Positions 48,501 through 60,325 of a DNA stretch of 64,000 nt are shown piece by piece (positions within the stretch are counted from its first letter, which is position 1; each line of letters starts with the position of its first letter). The notes under the pieces are model-generated. The model made no database searches, was not told the origin of the DNA, and saw nothing but the letters and a program-made list of their open reading frames with translations. The stretch is from Heterotrichella gracilis (Eukaryota > Sar > Xanthophyceae > Tribonematales > Xanthonemataceae). The stretch is taken from positions 62,001-126,000 of the forward strand of contig JAULBX010005554.1 of the NCBI GenBank assembly GCA_032358255.1, in the 5' to 3' direction. The position numbers were made by a program, and so were the translations under genes.

Positions 48501-49268
48501 TGCGGGCACACACGTCTTTGATCGGCCTGCCAGAGAGGTGGAGGCGTTGAAGGCGCTCACGCCTGCACAGCTTCTCGAGTTCTTCAACAAGGTGGGTGGC
48601 TAGACAGTGCGAACGAGCATACCAGAGTTGGACCACCTTGGACAAAAATACCAATTGAGTTTTTGATCCGCTAGCATTATAAAATACAAAGGACCACGGG
48701 TTTTGCTTAGGGTTCTGCTACAGCTTGAAAATACTGTCCGCCTCAATAAAATCCGGAACATCATTTTAATTTATAACAAGATGTTGCTATAAATAATAGT
48801 TAATTGAAATATAAACACTTCCTTGCAATTGTGCCACTGCGGCAATGGTACTTGGCATATGCTGACACTGTCAGTGGCAGTGATGAAAGATTGCTACCAG
48901 GCATGCCACATGGTGACAAACCAGGGAGAGGTCATGCTTATGACAAGCCTGAGGTATGTTCCTTTCCTATCGTGCAGACAATCTACCTCCAGCAGAGTCG
49001 GCGCAAGGTTGCAGTGCACGTCCTGGGCAACGGTGACAACGACAAGCAGACTGATGCAGCTGATACCCCAGCCACGCCCTCTATGGATGGGTCTGCCGTG
49101 GCTGAGAACGACAGCCAGGATACCAATGGACTAGCAAAGGAGGGCAGGGATGCAGTCAGGTCAAGCAGCAAGCAAACTGCGGTGGAGACTGTGAGCATTG
49201 ATGATATGTGGCAGTGGAAGCGCACATTGGACTTGTACCCCGATGACTACTTCCAAATTGGAGCATAG
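42508..49268 (+). CDS. Insulin-degrading-enzyme type M16 zinc metallopeptidase
   Basis: Eighteen exons join in phase from ATG 42508 to TAG 49268, for 988 residues, the size of the family. Exons: 42508-42627, 42773-42873, 43126-43317, 43529-43571, 43649-43731, 44031-44206, 44542-44689, 44950-45083, 45310-45488, 45688-45822, 46095-46253, 46424-46624, 46739-46941, 47080-47299, 47582-47722, 47921-48161, 48392-48591, 48978-49268. Insulysins are clamshell peptidases that degrade small peptides, in cytosol, peroxisome or organelles. The inverted zinc motif is intact ([20 protein letters not shown], HxxEH), with the distal glutamate in [12 protein letters not shown]. The substrate-anchoring half is recognised by [20 protein letters not shown] and YIVFLTTF. 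The last exon carries a low-complexity insert of about 55 residues ([14 protein letters not shown]...). No targeting peptide is evident. Confidence 0.95.
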
Positions 49269-49728
49269 CTACCGCATGTGGCACAAACCTGCTTCCGGGG
49301 CACAGGAGGCCATCACTGCAGCACAGTGCTTGCGAATACTTTCCAGCAGCAGGAGCTGTCAGCAGTGGCACAGCACTGAAGGGCTAAGCAGTCCATGGAT
49401 CACATTTGCGATGGCAGGATGTCATTGAATTGGGAACCTTGCGGTATGTGATGCGTCATGCAGTCAATGATCGTGTCTAGTGACGGTGGATGCTTACCAC
49501 AAGCATGCAATTACTTTTACTGTGCATTGAATGTTCAGAAGCTGAATCTGTACCCAGCATTTGTTGCTGACCCAGTGGTCTCTTTATTGCGCACCTTATC
49601 ACGATCGTCATTGATGGCCCTCAGCGCCCACCCATGGGACATTGCAAAATTGTGACTACTTGTATTTCATGCGAGAGTAATTTGGAGGATAAAAAGGAGA
49701 TGCACAGAGGCGAAATAAGGCCCTAGCC

Positions 49729-49773
49729 CTGGGGGCCACTGGCTCGCACCAGGCACCACAACCAGCCAGAACA
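49729..49773. repeat. Dispersed repeat copy
   Basis: ctgggggccactggctcgca and the following caccacaaccagccagaaca match the element at 13297-13342. Confidence 0.65.
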
Positions 49774-49963
49774 GCTGGTCAAGCAAAGGCCTTAGCCAAT
49801 GCCAGCATTATGCATGATACTGCAGTGCTTTTTATCAAGCACCGCAGATGTAGACCTATATTCAAATGTTGCCGCGTATTTTATCCTGATTTGCGAACTC
49901 ATTTGCAACTAGGTAATAATGCCGGGGCTTCTAAAAGCCAACTGTACAGTACCTAGGTAGAAA

Positions 49964-49991
49964 AGAAGAAAGAAACAAAACGCCCCCACAC
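49964..49991 (+). repeat. Dispersed repeat, forward copy
   Basis: agaagaaagaaacaaaacgc followed by ccccacac is the reverse complement of 23555-23590. Confidence 0.6.
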
Positions 49992-50592
49992 ATGGCAGCA
50001 CACCACAAGCCAGCACTGTAGCTAGGGAACAACGGGGGAGCTTGTTGTGGCATTCCATTCCATTAATGCATGCCATATTGAGTATTCATTCGCTGGACTA
50101 CCTGGGAATAGCGCATTCTGGCTCACCAGCTACCTCCTTTGCCCTCGTAAAATCAATTATTGCCATCGATGAATCATTGGCATGATGCGTGGTGCATGAT
50201 GCATGCAGTGCAGAGCATACTGCACGTGGGCATCATGGATGCTGCCGTGCATAAAGCAGCAAAAAAAAGAAAACTGTCTTTGACTACATCCTATACATGC
50301 ACACTTAACGAACGCTGTCTAAATCCAGCAAAAGTCCAGCAAAAGAAAAGCAACCAGGCCATAGCAAAGCCTGGAGCAATGAAAAAGGTGAAAATTGAGG
50401 GGTATAACGTGCCGCCACCTGGGGGGTAACGTGCCGCCACCTGGTTGAAGCAGGAGCAGTACTGGCTTGCCATTGGCATAACATATCGACATGGTAGCAT
50501 CAGTTGGTTGGCATCAAGCATGCAACCTCCCTTGCCTCCCGCAAGGGACTGCCCTGCTCACTCCAGGCGATTTGCAATCTGCTGGCCAATAT

Positions 50593-53279
50593 TCACACTG
50601 CTCGAATGTACAGGTGAGGAAATTGGCCTCGCTGACTGTTTGTGCCATTTGGGGACTGTACCAGGTAAACATCATTGTCAGTGAACCGGGCCTTCTAGGT
50701 GCTGAGACAATCCAAGCAAAGGATCCATGTGAGAATCATAAGCACCGCTTTGCGATGCAGGACAAGCTTACCTCCCAGTCTTGGAACTCAAATCGTATCC
50801 CAGCCGCTATAACTGTCTCCAAACAGTTCTCGCAACAGAATGACTCCGTGCCCTGCACACAAAAACCACAAATTAATGTCTACTGCTTTTTTCACAATTA
50901 TTCCTACATGCCCAGCTTGCACAACTCAAACGAAATGTCTCCACCAACCTTGATCATGATTGACAACATGTAGTATCGCTCCGGTTGCAGCACCACAGCC
51001 TTGGGCAAGAATAAACTGACGCTCTGCCCGTCTACCTTGGTAAAGCTCTGCGCTGCAGACTGCAGCAGTTCCTTTGTCTCTGTGTAGTCTTCTGCGTCCA
51101 CCTCCAACACATCCAGCTCAGCAGTGAATGCGCCGTCGGTGCCACAAAGCCCCACGCCCAGCAATTGACAGGATTTGTCGACAGTGAAAATCACCTGATG
51201 AAGTGAATTATCAGAATGAGCTGCTGATATGCCGGGCAGGGAGCCAAATGGCTAAGACCAAACTTGCAGTGGCATTCAAACAATAATGCACAGTAATCGC
51301 AGGTATTTCTGACAAGGCAAGGCACAAAGGACAGGACATGACAATTTTCTACCGCCCTGCCATGGCATGAGGCATATCCTATCCCTCAAACCAACGCATC
51401 GCCCAATGCACATGAATTACCTCATCCTGACCATCCTCGTACATCCAGTTGTCATCCGGGTTGATGGCTGCAAGGCACGACATGATTTAGCTCCATGTGC
51501 ACTGTTTGCTGCTAACGCCATAAAGACCCAGAGCAGTCCAACCTGTCAGAACTGCTGCAACAACCCACACGCACCTGCCCCTCGATGTACTGTGATCATG
51601 GAGTATGGGTACCGGTCTATTTGCTCAGCGAGTCCTGTGAGGCCATAGAACTCGGCTTCCGCTCTCAACTCCAAAAGGTACTTGTAGTCCTTCCCCTCTG
51701 CAGCAGATTAGTAGGGAGCTTGAATTAGGCATGCCGCATTGAAAGGAGACAACACGAGAGTATACTGACTTTTGGAAAACGAATGGCAGGGGTAATATTT
51801 TAAAGACACAGTTACAGAGTGCGTTTCCAGTCTGGTATGAAGCAATGAAGGAAGTATACAGCGGGCAAAATTAAATGACGCTCACGAACCCTGACAGCAT
51901 TTGACGCATGCTAAAATGTGTGATGCAGCGGGTGATGCTGAGAATTACGAGTTGCATGTGAGTGGGGGGGGGAATCGGACATGGTAGATGTGGACAGTTT
52001 TCACAGCAGGATATGCAGGATGCAGCGGGGGCCAGCAGGCATGGGCATCATTCCTTGCCACAGCATGTATGCAGCCAGGCTTGGCATGGCGCAGATAAGT
52101 GGGCCATGCATTACCTTCTGGGTAGTTGAACACTCCATCCTGCAAGCAAACACGTTTATAATCAGTCCTGGCGCCGATTGCAATACCAGAGGGGGAACAA
52201 CGATCCAAGAGCACTCACCCGTAGATAATTCAAAATGTCGTGAAAGTGCCTGCACAAGCAGCACTCGATTGGCAAAAAGTCACCCACTGGCGGCAGCACC
52301 AGCTGTACTGACTGTGTCATGTCAAGGGTAATAAAATACAATAGGACCTATTACATCGCTTTGCCATTATAATATACGAGCGATTTTCACCCCTCATCAA
52401 AGGGCTGGTAGCATAATTTTGATTGTCAAAGCATTGTCGGGTGTGATAGCAATGCACAGCAATGTGCCACGTGCCCTAGAACTGCTAATTTTTTTGGCGT
52501 AAAGTTTGAGCGCTCACCTTCCATCTCTGTCCACGAAAATACAGCCCCCCTGCAGTGCAACGTGTCAGTCGGCATGAATATGAGACCCAAAAAAAAAGGA
52601 GAACACAATCAGACTGCTGTGCAAAGTATTCTCACCTCATCTTGAGTGACGTTGTGCCTCCCACTGAACATGGCAGCAAACAGCGATGGCGTGGGTGAGT
52701 TCCGCAGTGTGTTGACAGACGTGGTGAACTTGTAACCACCAACATTGAGTGTTACTTGCTGCGAGTCACTGAACACCTGCACAACAGTGGGTTTTGTGCT
52801 CAGCTGCAGAGCAGTTTGCTTGCTTCCAGGCAACCTGGTCGTTCAAGCCAACCCAGGTAACTCAGCACTCACTTGACTGACGCGGTTGATTTCTTCCTGA
52901 AACGCTTGCCTTTGCACTTCTAGTTGTTCTTTTTGTTCCTGCAGGTCTTCTTTTTCCTTTTCCACTGTTGCTGCCAGAGAGTCCAGGACCTGCCACGGTG
53001 CACAAAATACAAGCATGTAAATGACAGGGAGCCAATATCTGGTGCTTATAGTGGATATAGTCAGTCAGGTTTATGTCCTCGTATATTGCAGTCTGTCTGC
53101 CTGGCGCATTGTGGATCCCCTGTGTGTTGCTGAGTGGTGTATTAGGTTCACTACGTGCTCACCTTGTATGCGTTATTGGTACCAATTGGGCATGAAATTG
53201 TGAACGGTGGGCAATCTGCGACACTCACCTGACGGAAGCTCGAGGTGGCTTTGGAAAAGCCAGTGAGTGCGTCCTCCAT
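50593..53279 (-). CDS. BTB (T1/KCTD-type) plus PHR-like domain protein
   Basis: Eleven exons in phase: 53279-53229, 52989-52873, 52776-52636, 52549-52518, 52249-52219, 52139-52115, 51697-51575, 51467-51421, 51194-50949, 50852-50772 and 50655-50593, for 318 residues. An N-terminal coiled coil (TVEKEKEDLQEQKEQLEVQR) leads into a tetramerisation-type BTB domain: VTLNVGGYKFTTSVNTLRNS, SLFAAMFSGRHN, GGCIFVDRDG, RHFHDILNYLRDGVF and LLELRAEAEFYGL. The C-terminal half resembles the beta-sandwich PHR domain: VIFTVDKSCQLLGVGLCGTD, LPKAVVLQPERYYMLSIMI, and the ending SPNGTNSQRGQFPHLYIRA. BTB-PHR proteins often act as substrate adaptors for cullin-3 ligases; that role is inferred. Four exons are tiny (25, 31, 32 and 47 bases). 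Confidence 0.92.
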
Positions 53280-54214
53280 TGGGAGGAGCCTGCCGAAAAG
53301 AGGACTCCCCGCTCACTCGCCACCCACGCTTGGGGCTCCTTGCAAGTATATTATTAGGCCAATAATACCCCCCCTCCACCACTCAGCTACAGCGTTAGCT
53401 GCGCAACACTAAGCACGCAAAACCGAACTTCCCGGTCCTCTCAGTGTGACAACAGGTATGGATAGTTGTCAACTGCAGTGCTCGGTCCAACAATGCAGCC
53501 TTGTCAAGGAGAACTTAGGGTGCATTGGCAGTGGCACAGGTCTGAGGGGCGAGGGTTAATACTGCTTTGTAAAGACTTAAAATAACGGCATGCTATTGTA
53601 CTGGCACATCTGCTTAGGAAATGCTAGAACGTCCGAGAGTGTCACCATATATGCATGCATGGTGAGCGAAATACCGGTATTTATCACTAAATTAATTTTT
53701 AGGGTTTATCGAAAATTGTAACTATTTTGAAAAAAAGGGTGTTACCCCTGCATACTGCTTTGGGTATTACCAGCTGTCAATCCATCTGTCAGCGGCACTA
53801 CAGAGAGCTTAGCATATGTGCACACAGATGTACTTCATGGTCATGGTTTGCCACCTTGCAATTTCTATCTGCAAATGCATTAGTGGCGTACACAGTGCCG
53901 TGCCATGCAGCGCCTGCCAGACATGATGCATTACAAACAGTGCATAGAGCTGAATCTGGTTTCTTGACGTGCAGAGCATGTCAAAACAGTGACCACCATG
54001 GTAACACAGGGCATCTATCGATGATGCCGCATATACCTGCATCCACCTAAGATACACCGTTCCACCCTGTCAGCGCGCCGAAGCGCCAGTAAAAGGTAGA
54101 TATCCCTCTTGTGGGCAGAGCGCTCGCAGGGCTTGGCATACATGACAATAAAACCATTTGTGGCTACAACTATAGCGTGCACTGTGTCGCCCTCTGCTTT
54201 CCTCAAGCTGAATA
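53280..54214. other. Intergenic, no gene seen
   Basis: Upstream of the BTB-PHR gene and downstream of the TPR gene. It holds an AT-rich patch with tttttagggtttatcg near 53696 and ATGCATGCATGG near 53652. Confidence 0.5.
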
Positions 54215-57200
54215 TCATTCAGGCGCCTTGTCGTCCTCCTTGACCAGCATATCCGTCAGCTTATCCATCTCCCGCACCGCCTGCTGCACCAGCAGGTGGT
54301 CCCCCTCCAGGCTGGACATCATGGTGGTCATCCCCTTGCGTGCACGGGCCAAGATGTCCTCCACCTCCTCCGGCGTTGCTTTCTCCCCCTTGAGCCACCC
54401 GTCGCACACTGCAATGCCAAATGCCGCCTCGGCGCTGACTGCATTGCTGTCGCCAAACTCCCGGGTGAACAGCTCGTAGGCCGACTCCAGCATGGGCTTG
54501 GCCTCGCTGTATTGGCCCAGCTTCACCTTGATCATGCCCAGCCTGCACATGAATTTAAGTTGGATTCGAATATAATTATACCTTCAACTTTGAATAAATT
54601 AATATGATATCATCAATCAGATGTGATTCTTTAACGTAATTTGAACTTAAATTGGCTTTGCATCGCTGTACGACCCAGCTTCACCTTGTCCCAGCCTGTA
54701 GATGCACATGGATGGAGTGAGGGGGAGCCCCATGCTGGCAATGCCATGTGGGCAAGGCAGGCCACTGACGCCGGTAATGCAGCACCTTATGAACATCTCG
54801 TGCCAGGTGTGGATGATGCCAGGTGATATGCCGTGACCCGATAGGTACAGGGTAAGGTATCTGATTGCACAGCATCCGCACTGAGGCTACAAGCAATTAC
54901 CATGTGGGGGAATGAGCTATACTGCTGCTCGTACCTCTCATCAATTGTCACCATGTCCTCCTTGGATTGCCCGGTGGCCTGAGCAAACTGCAAGCAGGTC
55001 TGCATCACCTCATGCGCCTCCTCAAACAGACCCCTGCACAGCCAACAGGACATCGTATCAGGTGGTGCAGGAGGCACATCACACAGCAAGGCATCAAATC
55101 ACCGACGACACGGCAGCGCAATGGTGGGTGAGTTCTTCATGTAGATGTGTCCGTTGGCATTATAGTGCAGCAACAGTGTATGTCTGAGCTATATGTTCAC
55201 GTCCTGACAGGTGCAAACAACTTGACAATAACGGTCTCGAAACACATCCAATCAGGATTGTATAAGCTTCGGTCAGGATTGCAATCACTTGCCAGGACAT
55301 GCATTCTGTGGAAAGGCTTTCGGACACATCAATCCTGAACCATTGCACCCCACACATCCACCCACCTGGCGTACTGCAGGCTGCCCATCTGGTACAGCAG
55401 AATGCCCAGCTGCTCATGCATGGGGTCCAGGGCCTCGTGCATCTTCAGCGACTGCTGGAACATGGCCAGCCCAATCTCCCACTTGTCGTTGGACAGGTGC
55501 TCATCCAAGGTGCGGTTGTACTCCCGCAGCACGCCCCACACCACCGGGTGTCGCTCCCCCGCGCTCTTGCCCAGCTGGCGGGTGGCCTGTACAGCGGGTC
55601 AGCGCTAGGATTTAGGGTTTAGGGTTTTGATGGTGCTGGATGACGAGGAGGTACGCATGAGGTGGGTGTGTTACATATTGAAGGGTGGTAAGAACATTGT
55701 TAGGCATGCGACATGGCTGTAGGTAATTAGCGTTGTTCAGGCATTTGCGTGCAGTTCAATGGCACTACCCAATGGCCAGGAAGCAGCCATCATACATGCA
55801 CCACCCATCCTGCACCAAAGCTGAGCCAGACTGTACATCGCTACATCCCTAGCTCTCCCAGGCCCACATGGCATGGGGGAAACCCACATGGCCACTCATT
55901 ACATGCACACACAAGCTGCAATATCATTGGCAATATGGCCGTCCTGCGACAACCCCACTTGTCCCGTACCTCGATCAGGTCTCCACTGACTGCGTAGATG
56001 TCGTCCGGGCTGGTAGCCTCCTTCACCTTGATGATCTCAAGGTACACCTTGGCCTCGGTCATGTGGTCCTCAGAGATGTCGTACTCCTCAAACGAGCGCA
56101 GGGTTGCAAGGGACTCCTCGAATGACTTGCGGGCCTCTGCCAGCTTGCCCAGCCCTGCAGGGTGTGGAACCAGGGCTGAGGTGGGTAGACTGGATGTGGT
56201 GTGGTGTGGTGTAATTAGGTGTAACATGGGTAGTGGCTGAGATAAGATAGTCACATGGACTGGAGGTGGTCTGGTGGTGGACCGGGGGTGGGTGGGGTGG
56301 CAAGCATAGTGCCAGGGATGAGTCAACACGCATGGAGCATGGGTAGCCACACGGGATTGCAACTCCCTGCTGCAGGTTTGTATGAGCTGAAGAGCAGTGC
56401 TGACGCTCATGTGTGGTGCTAGGGATGACGTGGGTGGACTGAACGTGGTCGGGTGTGGCATAGGTAGTGGCATGGATGGGGGAAGGTAGCCACATGGGTG
56501 GTCACTGCCTGTTGCAGGTTTTGTGGGAAGGTTTGTGACCCTCATGGGGCAACAAAACTACCCATGGTTTGCATCAGTTTGGATCGCTGTAATCAACGCA
56601 CCGACTTGTGCGGCGCCCACGCGCACCCTCATGAGCGAAGGCACAGGCCCAGGGTGCGACCCGAAGAACAGCTCCGCCCTTGAGTGCGCCTTTTGCGCCA
56701 CCTTCAGCGCCTTGTCGCACTTGTCCACAAAGAAGTAGTACAGCGCAACCTGGTCCCACAGCTGCGGTATGAGCGGGTGGTCCATACCCAGCGACTCCTC
56801 AGCTTTGATAGCCCCTGTGAATCAGTACGTTACATTACATGCTAGCCCCCGGAGGGATGCATCCACCGACCTTCCCCTCACGGTACTAGTACACTATCGA
56901 TTGAAAATAAATTTTCAGGCTTAGAGGGTGGTCCCCCTTTCTTCAGCCAACCGCCAGGCATTCCTGTCCAACCCACTAGCCCCTGTGGATGACAGTCCAC
57001 AATAAAGCCTATCCCATGCAAGGTAGTACCCTTTGGAAAAATGATTACAGTGGTGCACTGGTATTTGATAACCAGTGGCACCTGCTGCATCAGATGCAAA
57101 AACAGGTGTTGAGATGGGACAACCGCTGTGCAATAGTGGGCCAGGAAGCAATGCTGACAATGTGTGTGCAAGCACGTTCATGGCACACCGAAGAAGAAGT

Positions 57201-57733
57201 TCCAGGCGGGCTTAGTCCAATAGCATGCCTGTGCTCAATACCATACAGTGGCCGATGGCATAACCTGCAACTAGACAAGGCAATGGGTGCTGGAACCCAC
57301 CTTCGTCCAACAGATCCTCTGCTTCCTCCCCTTGGCCTTCGTTCAACAACCGGTATGCCTCCGTCACAAGGGACTCGATCAAGGATGTCACTTGTGTCAG
57401 CTCCTTTTCGATCTGCTCCTTTGTGAGCTCGTCGCTGGGGTTGTCTATGGCATCTGAGATGCTTGGTGGCGACTGGGGCTCCCCACCAATCACTGTGGCG
57501 AACGTGCGTACGGAGCGGGGAGGCAGCGCATTCTGATGGAAGTTGGAAGTAGAAGCACAGTACGTTGCACCGCTTGCTAGCGAACTATGGGGCATGTGGT
57601 TGGCAGGCCGCAAGTAGTCTGAATCGTGGCGCACTGACGGCACGGATGTGCAGGCTGCTGCTTGCTGCCATCTAGCAGACTTCACTTGCTGCGCAAGGGA
57701 ACCGATACTTCGCAGAGCTCTAAACCGCCCCAT
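54215..57733 (-). CDS. TPR-repeat protein with mitochondrial-type presequence
   Basis: Six exons in phase: 57733-57301, 56814-56602, 56154-55970, 55586-55366, 55033-54935 and 54542-54215, for 492 residues. The N-terminus (MGRFRALRSIGSLAQQVKSA) is an amphipathic, Arg-rich, acid-free helix typical of mitochondrial import. From about residue 145 the protein is built of helical TPR-like repeats of the kinesin-light-chain type: HPLIPQLWDQVALYYFFVDK, LGKLAEARKSFEESLATLRS, MHEALDPMHEQLGILLYQMG, LGMIKVKLGQYSEAKPMLES. A scaffold or assembly role is likely, but no specific function can be assigned. Intron 3 carries a telomere-type repeat just before exon 4. A further small exon between 54542 and 54935 was not found but is not excluded. 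Confidence 0.87.
55608..55628. repeat. Short interstitial telomere-type repeat
   Basis: ggatttagggtttagggttt, about 20 bases upstream of the acceptor of exon 4 of the TPR gene (on the gene strand it reads CCCTAAA units). Confidence 0.75.
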
Positions 57734-59144
57734 GTTGTTGCTCACAGTGGTGGCTTTGTACAAAGCTTAATTCACTTTAGGTCGCATATGCATGCATGCA
57801 TCGGTAGGACACGGCCTGTAATTCACTACACGGAAATGGTTCAGCGTTGATCCTTACAAGGCAAAGTAGCGGTGAGTACTCTGGAAAGCTGCAGGGCTAT
57901 AACCTTACCCAATACGCACTGGAGCCAGACTGGAGCAGCTTCTTCAACAAAGCTGCCGCCAGGACAAAAGTCGACCCTCCCGTTAGGGTTCTAAGAAAAA
58001 CCCTACCGTAACCTTGCCAACTTATTTAATCGGGTCAGCAATGCAGGTGTGGGTGTGGGTGGGTACCTGCTGTGGGTATGGGTGTCACAGTGGGCGTTGG
58101 TGTGCGATGCCGTGTGGCAGGAGGATGTGGGTGGTTGGTGTGGATGGGTAGTTTTGGGTATTGGTGGGCACCCTGGTGCAACCCATTGGCCCCATATGCC
58201 TTTGTGTACACGTGTATGATCGTTGGTGGTCCCATTCCCACGCAAACCCCAAGAGTGGGTGATGTTGGCCATCAACCACCACTACACTGTGGCACTGTGG
58301 TGGCACCCACCAGCAGCGTCCCCGCTGGTCCTCATAGAATGTGACAACCATTACTGTCACCACCACCACACCCACACACCCAGCATCTTAGCCGCCAGTG
58401 TTCGTCCTGTTCCCCACTAGGACAGTTGCATTATGGCTTAGGTTATGCGTTCCTGACTTAACTGCCACACCTCATGAGACCATTAAGTGAAAGCATTCCT
58501 GCGCCAACATAAATAAATATTGTTGACACAAGCACTCTTTTGTCACCGTGTCCACAGGAAACTTCTGATCAACTGGTCCTAGATACAAGTGGTACCCTGT
58601 ACATGATAACCTTAAGGTTGTATTGTAATAAAACCATCCAAGAAAGTTAGTTCAATGCTGCTACAAGACTGTGTTGTCCAGCAGTGAAAGCAGCAACAAC
58701 AGCTGTGTGATCCAAAACACGGATAACCCTATTGCAAGCAGATAAACCCAACAAATTGTTGAACAAAGCCGTTCAATAAAAGATTTATATTAGGGATAGG
58801 TGCCTGACAACATAATTTGCAGGGGAAACTTTTGGAAACAGAAGAACCCAACCCTGAGGGTCTGTTATACAAACTAGCGGTCTGTGTGTCGACATGGCAA
58901 GTATACATCTGCGTGAAGAAAATGAAACCCGCACAGAGACGTCTGGTGATCGGAATAGCATCCAAACGGAAAACAAGATGACATTTGTTCCACCCGCAGT
59001 TGTGGAAGGAGTTGTGGAAGTAAAACTGGCAAAGACAGCACAAAAGAGATAAGCTAAATACACAGAATTTGTGATCATCTCATGCTTGTATATAGCTGCA
59101 GCATACTGCCTTATCTGCAAAATGCTGAAACTTACACAACCTCC
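57734..59144. other. Intergenic; 3' flank of the first tandem membrane gene
   Basis: Holds the TPR-gene promoter and, from about 58220, the first member of a long direct duplication: ggtggtcccattcccacgca at 58226 recurs at 61220. Confidence 0.6.
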
Positions 59145-60325
59145 TCACCCAGGGCAAGTTGTGGGTACTGCCAACAGGTCAACCACAAAAAGGAAAACGA
59201 CCCACAATGCACAGAACAAGTGAGGCAGGTGCACAAACACTATGGCCACCCAAGCCAACTCTGCATCCACCTTGACATTCCCTGAGGGCAGCGTGTCTGC
59301 ATCCCTATGTGGCCCCTCCTCCAACCCTTGGCCAAACCCTAGGCCTGACGCCATTGAGTGTAGCCAGCGCTGCACATAGCCCCGCTGTGCTGTACGCCGC
59401 ACGCCCAACCCCACTCGCCTGTCACCTTGCTGAAAGTCGCATTGTCCTTGCGGAGCCCCCACCTGTGCTGCCTGCTGCCCCTGCAGCATGTGTTGCAGGA
59501 AGGCTGCCCGTGACAGGAGCTCCCTCGCATACAGCACCAGCAGATCCACCAGGCCCACCATGACAGTCTCCGAGAACCACTTGATGGACACGCAGCGGAC
59601 GTAGGGGGAGCCAGTGCCACAGGTGAAACCACCGACTGTGGTTGATATGGGTGAAGCGTTGCTGGATGGAAGGCCAGGCAAGAGGCCTGGCGCTGAAGGG
59701 GGCACCTCCACTCCCATGCCCAGCCCGCCCGACACCATGATGCTCAGCGCCGAGAACGCCGTGTCGACTATTGTAGAAGCGCAAGGGAACTGCGACAGGT
59801 ATATTTGGCAGTCCTCGGGCGCCGACTTGAGCAAGAAGAGTACCATCACGAGGCAGTGCCCCATCGCATACTGGAGGTAGGGGAGCTCAAAGAAAATGGG
59901 GACTGTTGCTGCATGGAACGCTATCGAGGCCCAGTGGCTCAAGAGGGAGGTGTGGCAGTTGCTGGCACCCGCGCGCACCAAGGAAACCGCAGACTGCCTT
60001 GGTCCAGCCAGCATCACCACCACGTAGAGCAGTGTGAAATACCAGTTTCTCCACTTGTAGACCGCCTGTGGAGGCAGCCGCTCCAGGCACAGGTAGCCAG
60101 CTCCAGCCAGGATAGACAACACCAGGTTTTGCGTGACAGCATCCCTAGGTATGTCACTGGGCGCAGCGTTTTTGAAGGCCATGGCAGTGGCGATGAGTGG
60201 CATGGTGGCAGTGAAGAGGAGGCTGCACCAGTCCCCCACGCGCCGCCGCTTGACTTGCCAGCTCACATAGTCCCGCTCCACACCAGCTTGCTTGAAGCGG
60301 TGTAAAATGCGTGACAGTTGGATAC
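59145..60325 (-). CDS. Multi-pass membrane protein, tandem copy A (unknown)
   Basis: This is the main exon, open for 392 residues behind a good acceptor (gtctcttgcccag). The frame stays open upstream to an ATG at 60521, so the true first exon is not settled. About eight hydrophobic segments are seen, for example SLLFTATMPLIATAMAF, WYFTLLYVVVMLAG, CLVMVLFLL and VAIVFVHLPHLFCALWVVFL. The cytosolic-looking start is basic (WQVKRRRVGDW), and a large hydrophilic Gly/Gln-rich loop precedes the last segment. I do not recognise the family. Compared with copy B, a 5-base deletion near 59174 shifts the frame, so the protein ends VDLLAVPTTCPG instead of the longer tail seen in copy B. Confidence 0.8.

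Larger units (their letters stand above)
49269..50592. other. Intergenic with dispersed repeats
   Basis: 1.3 kb between convergent genes. It holds repeat copies at 49729-49773 and 49964-49991 and a direct repeat of acgtgccgccacctgg (50407-50422 and 50429-50444). No gene supported. Confidence 0.5.
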
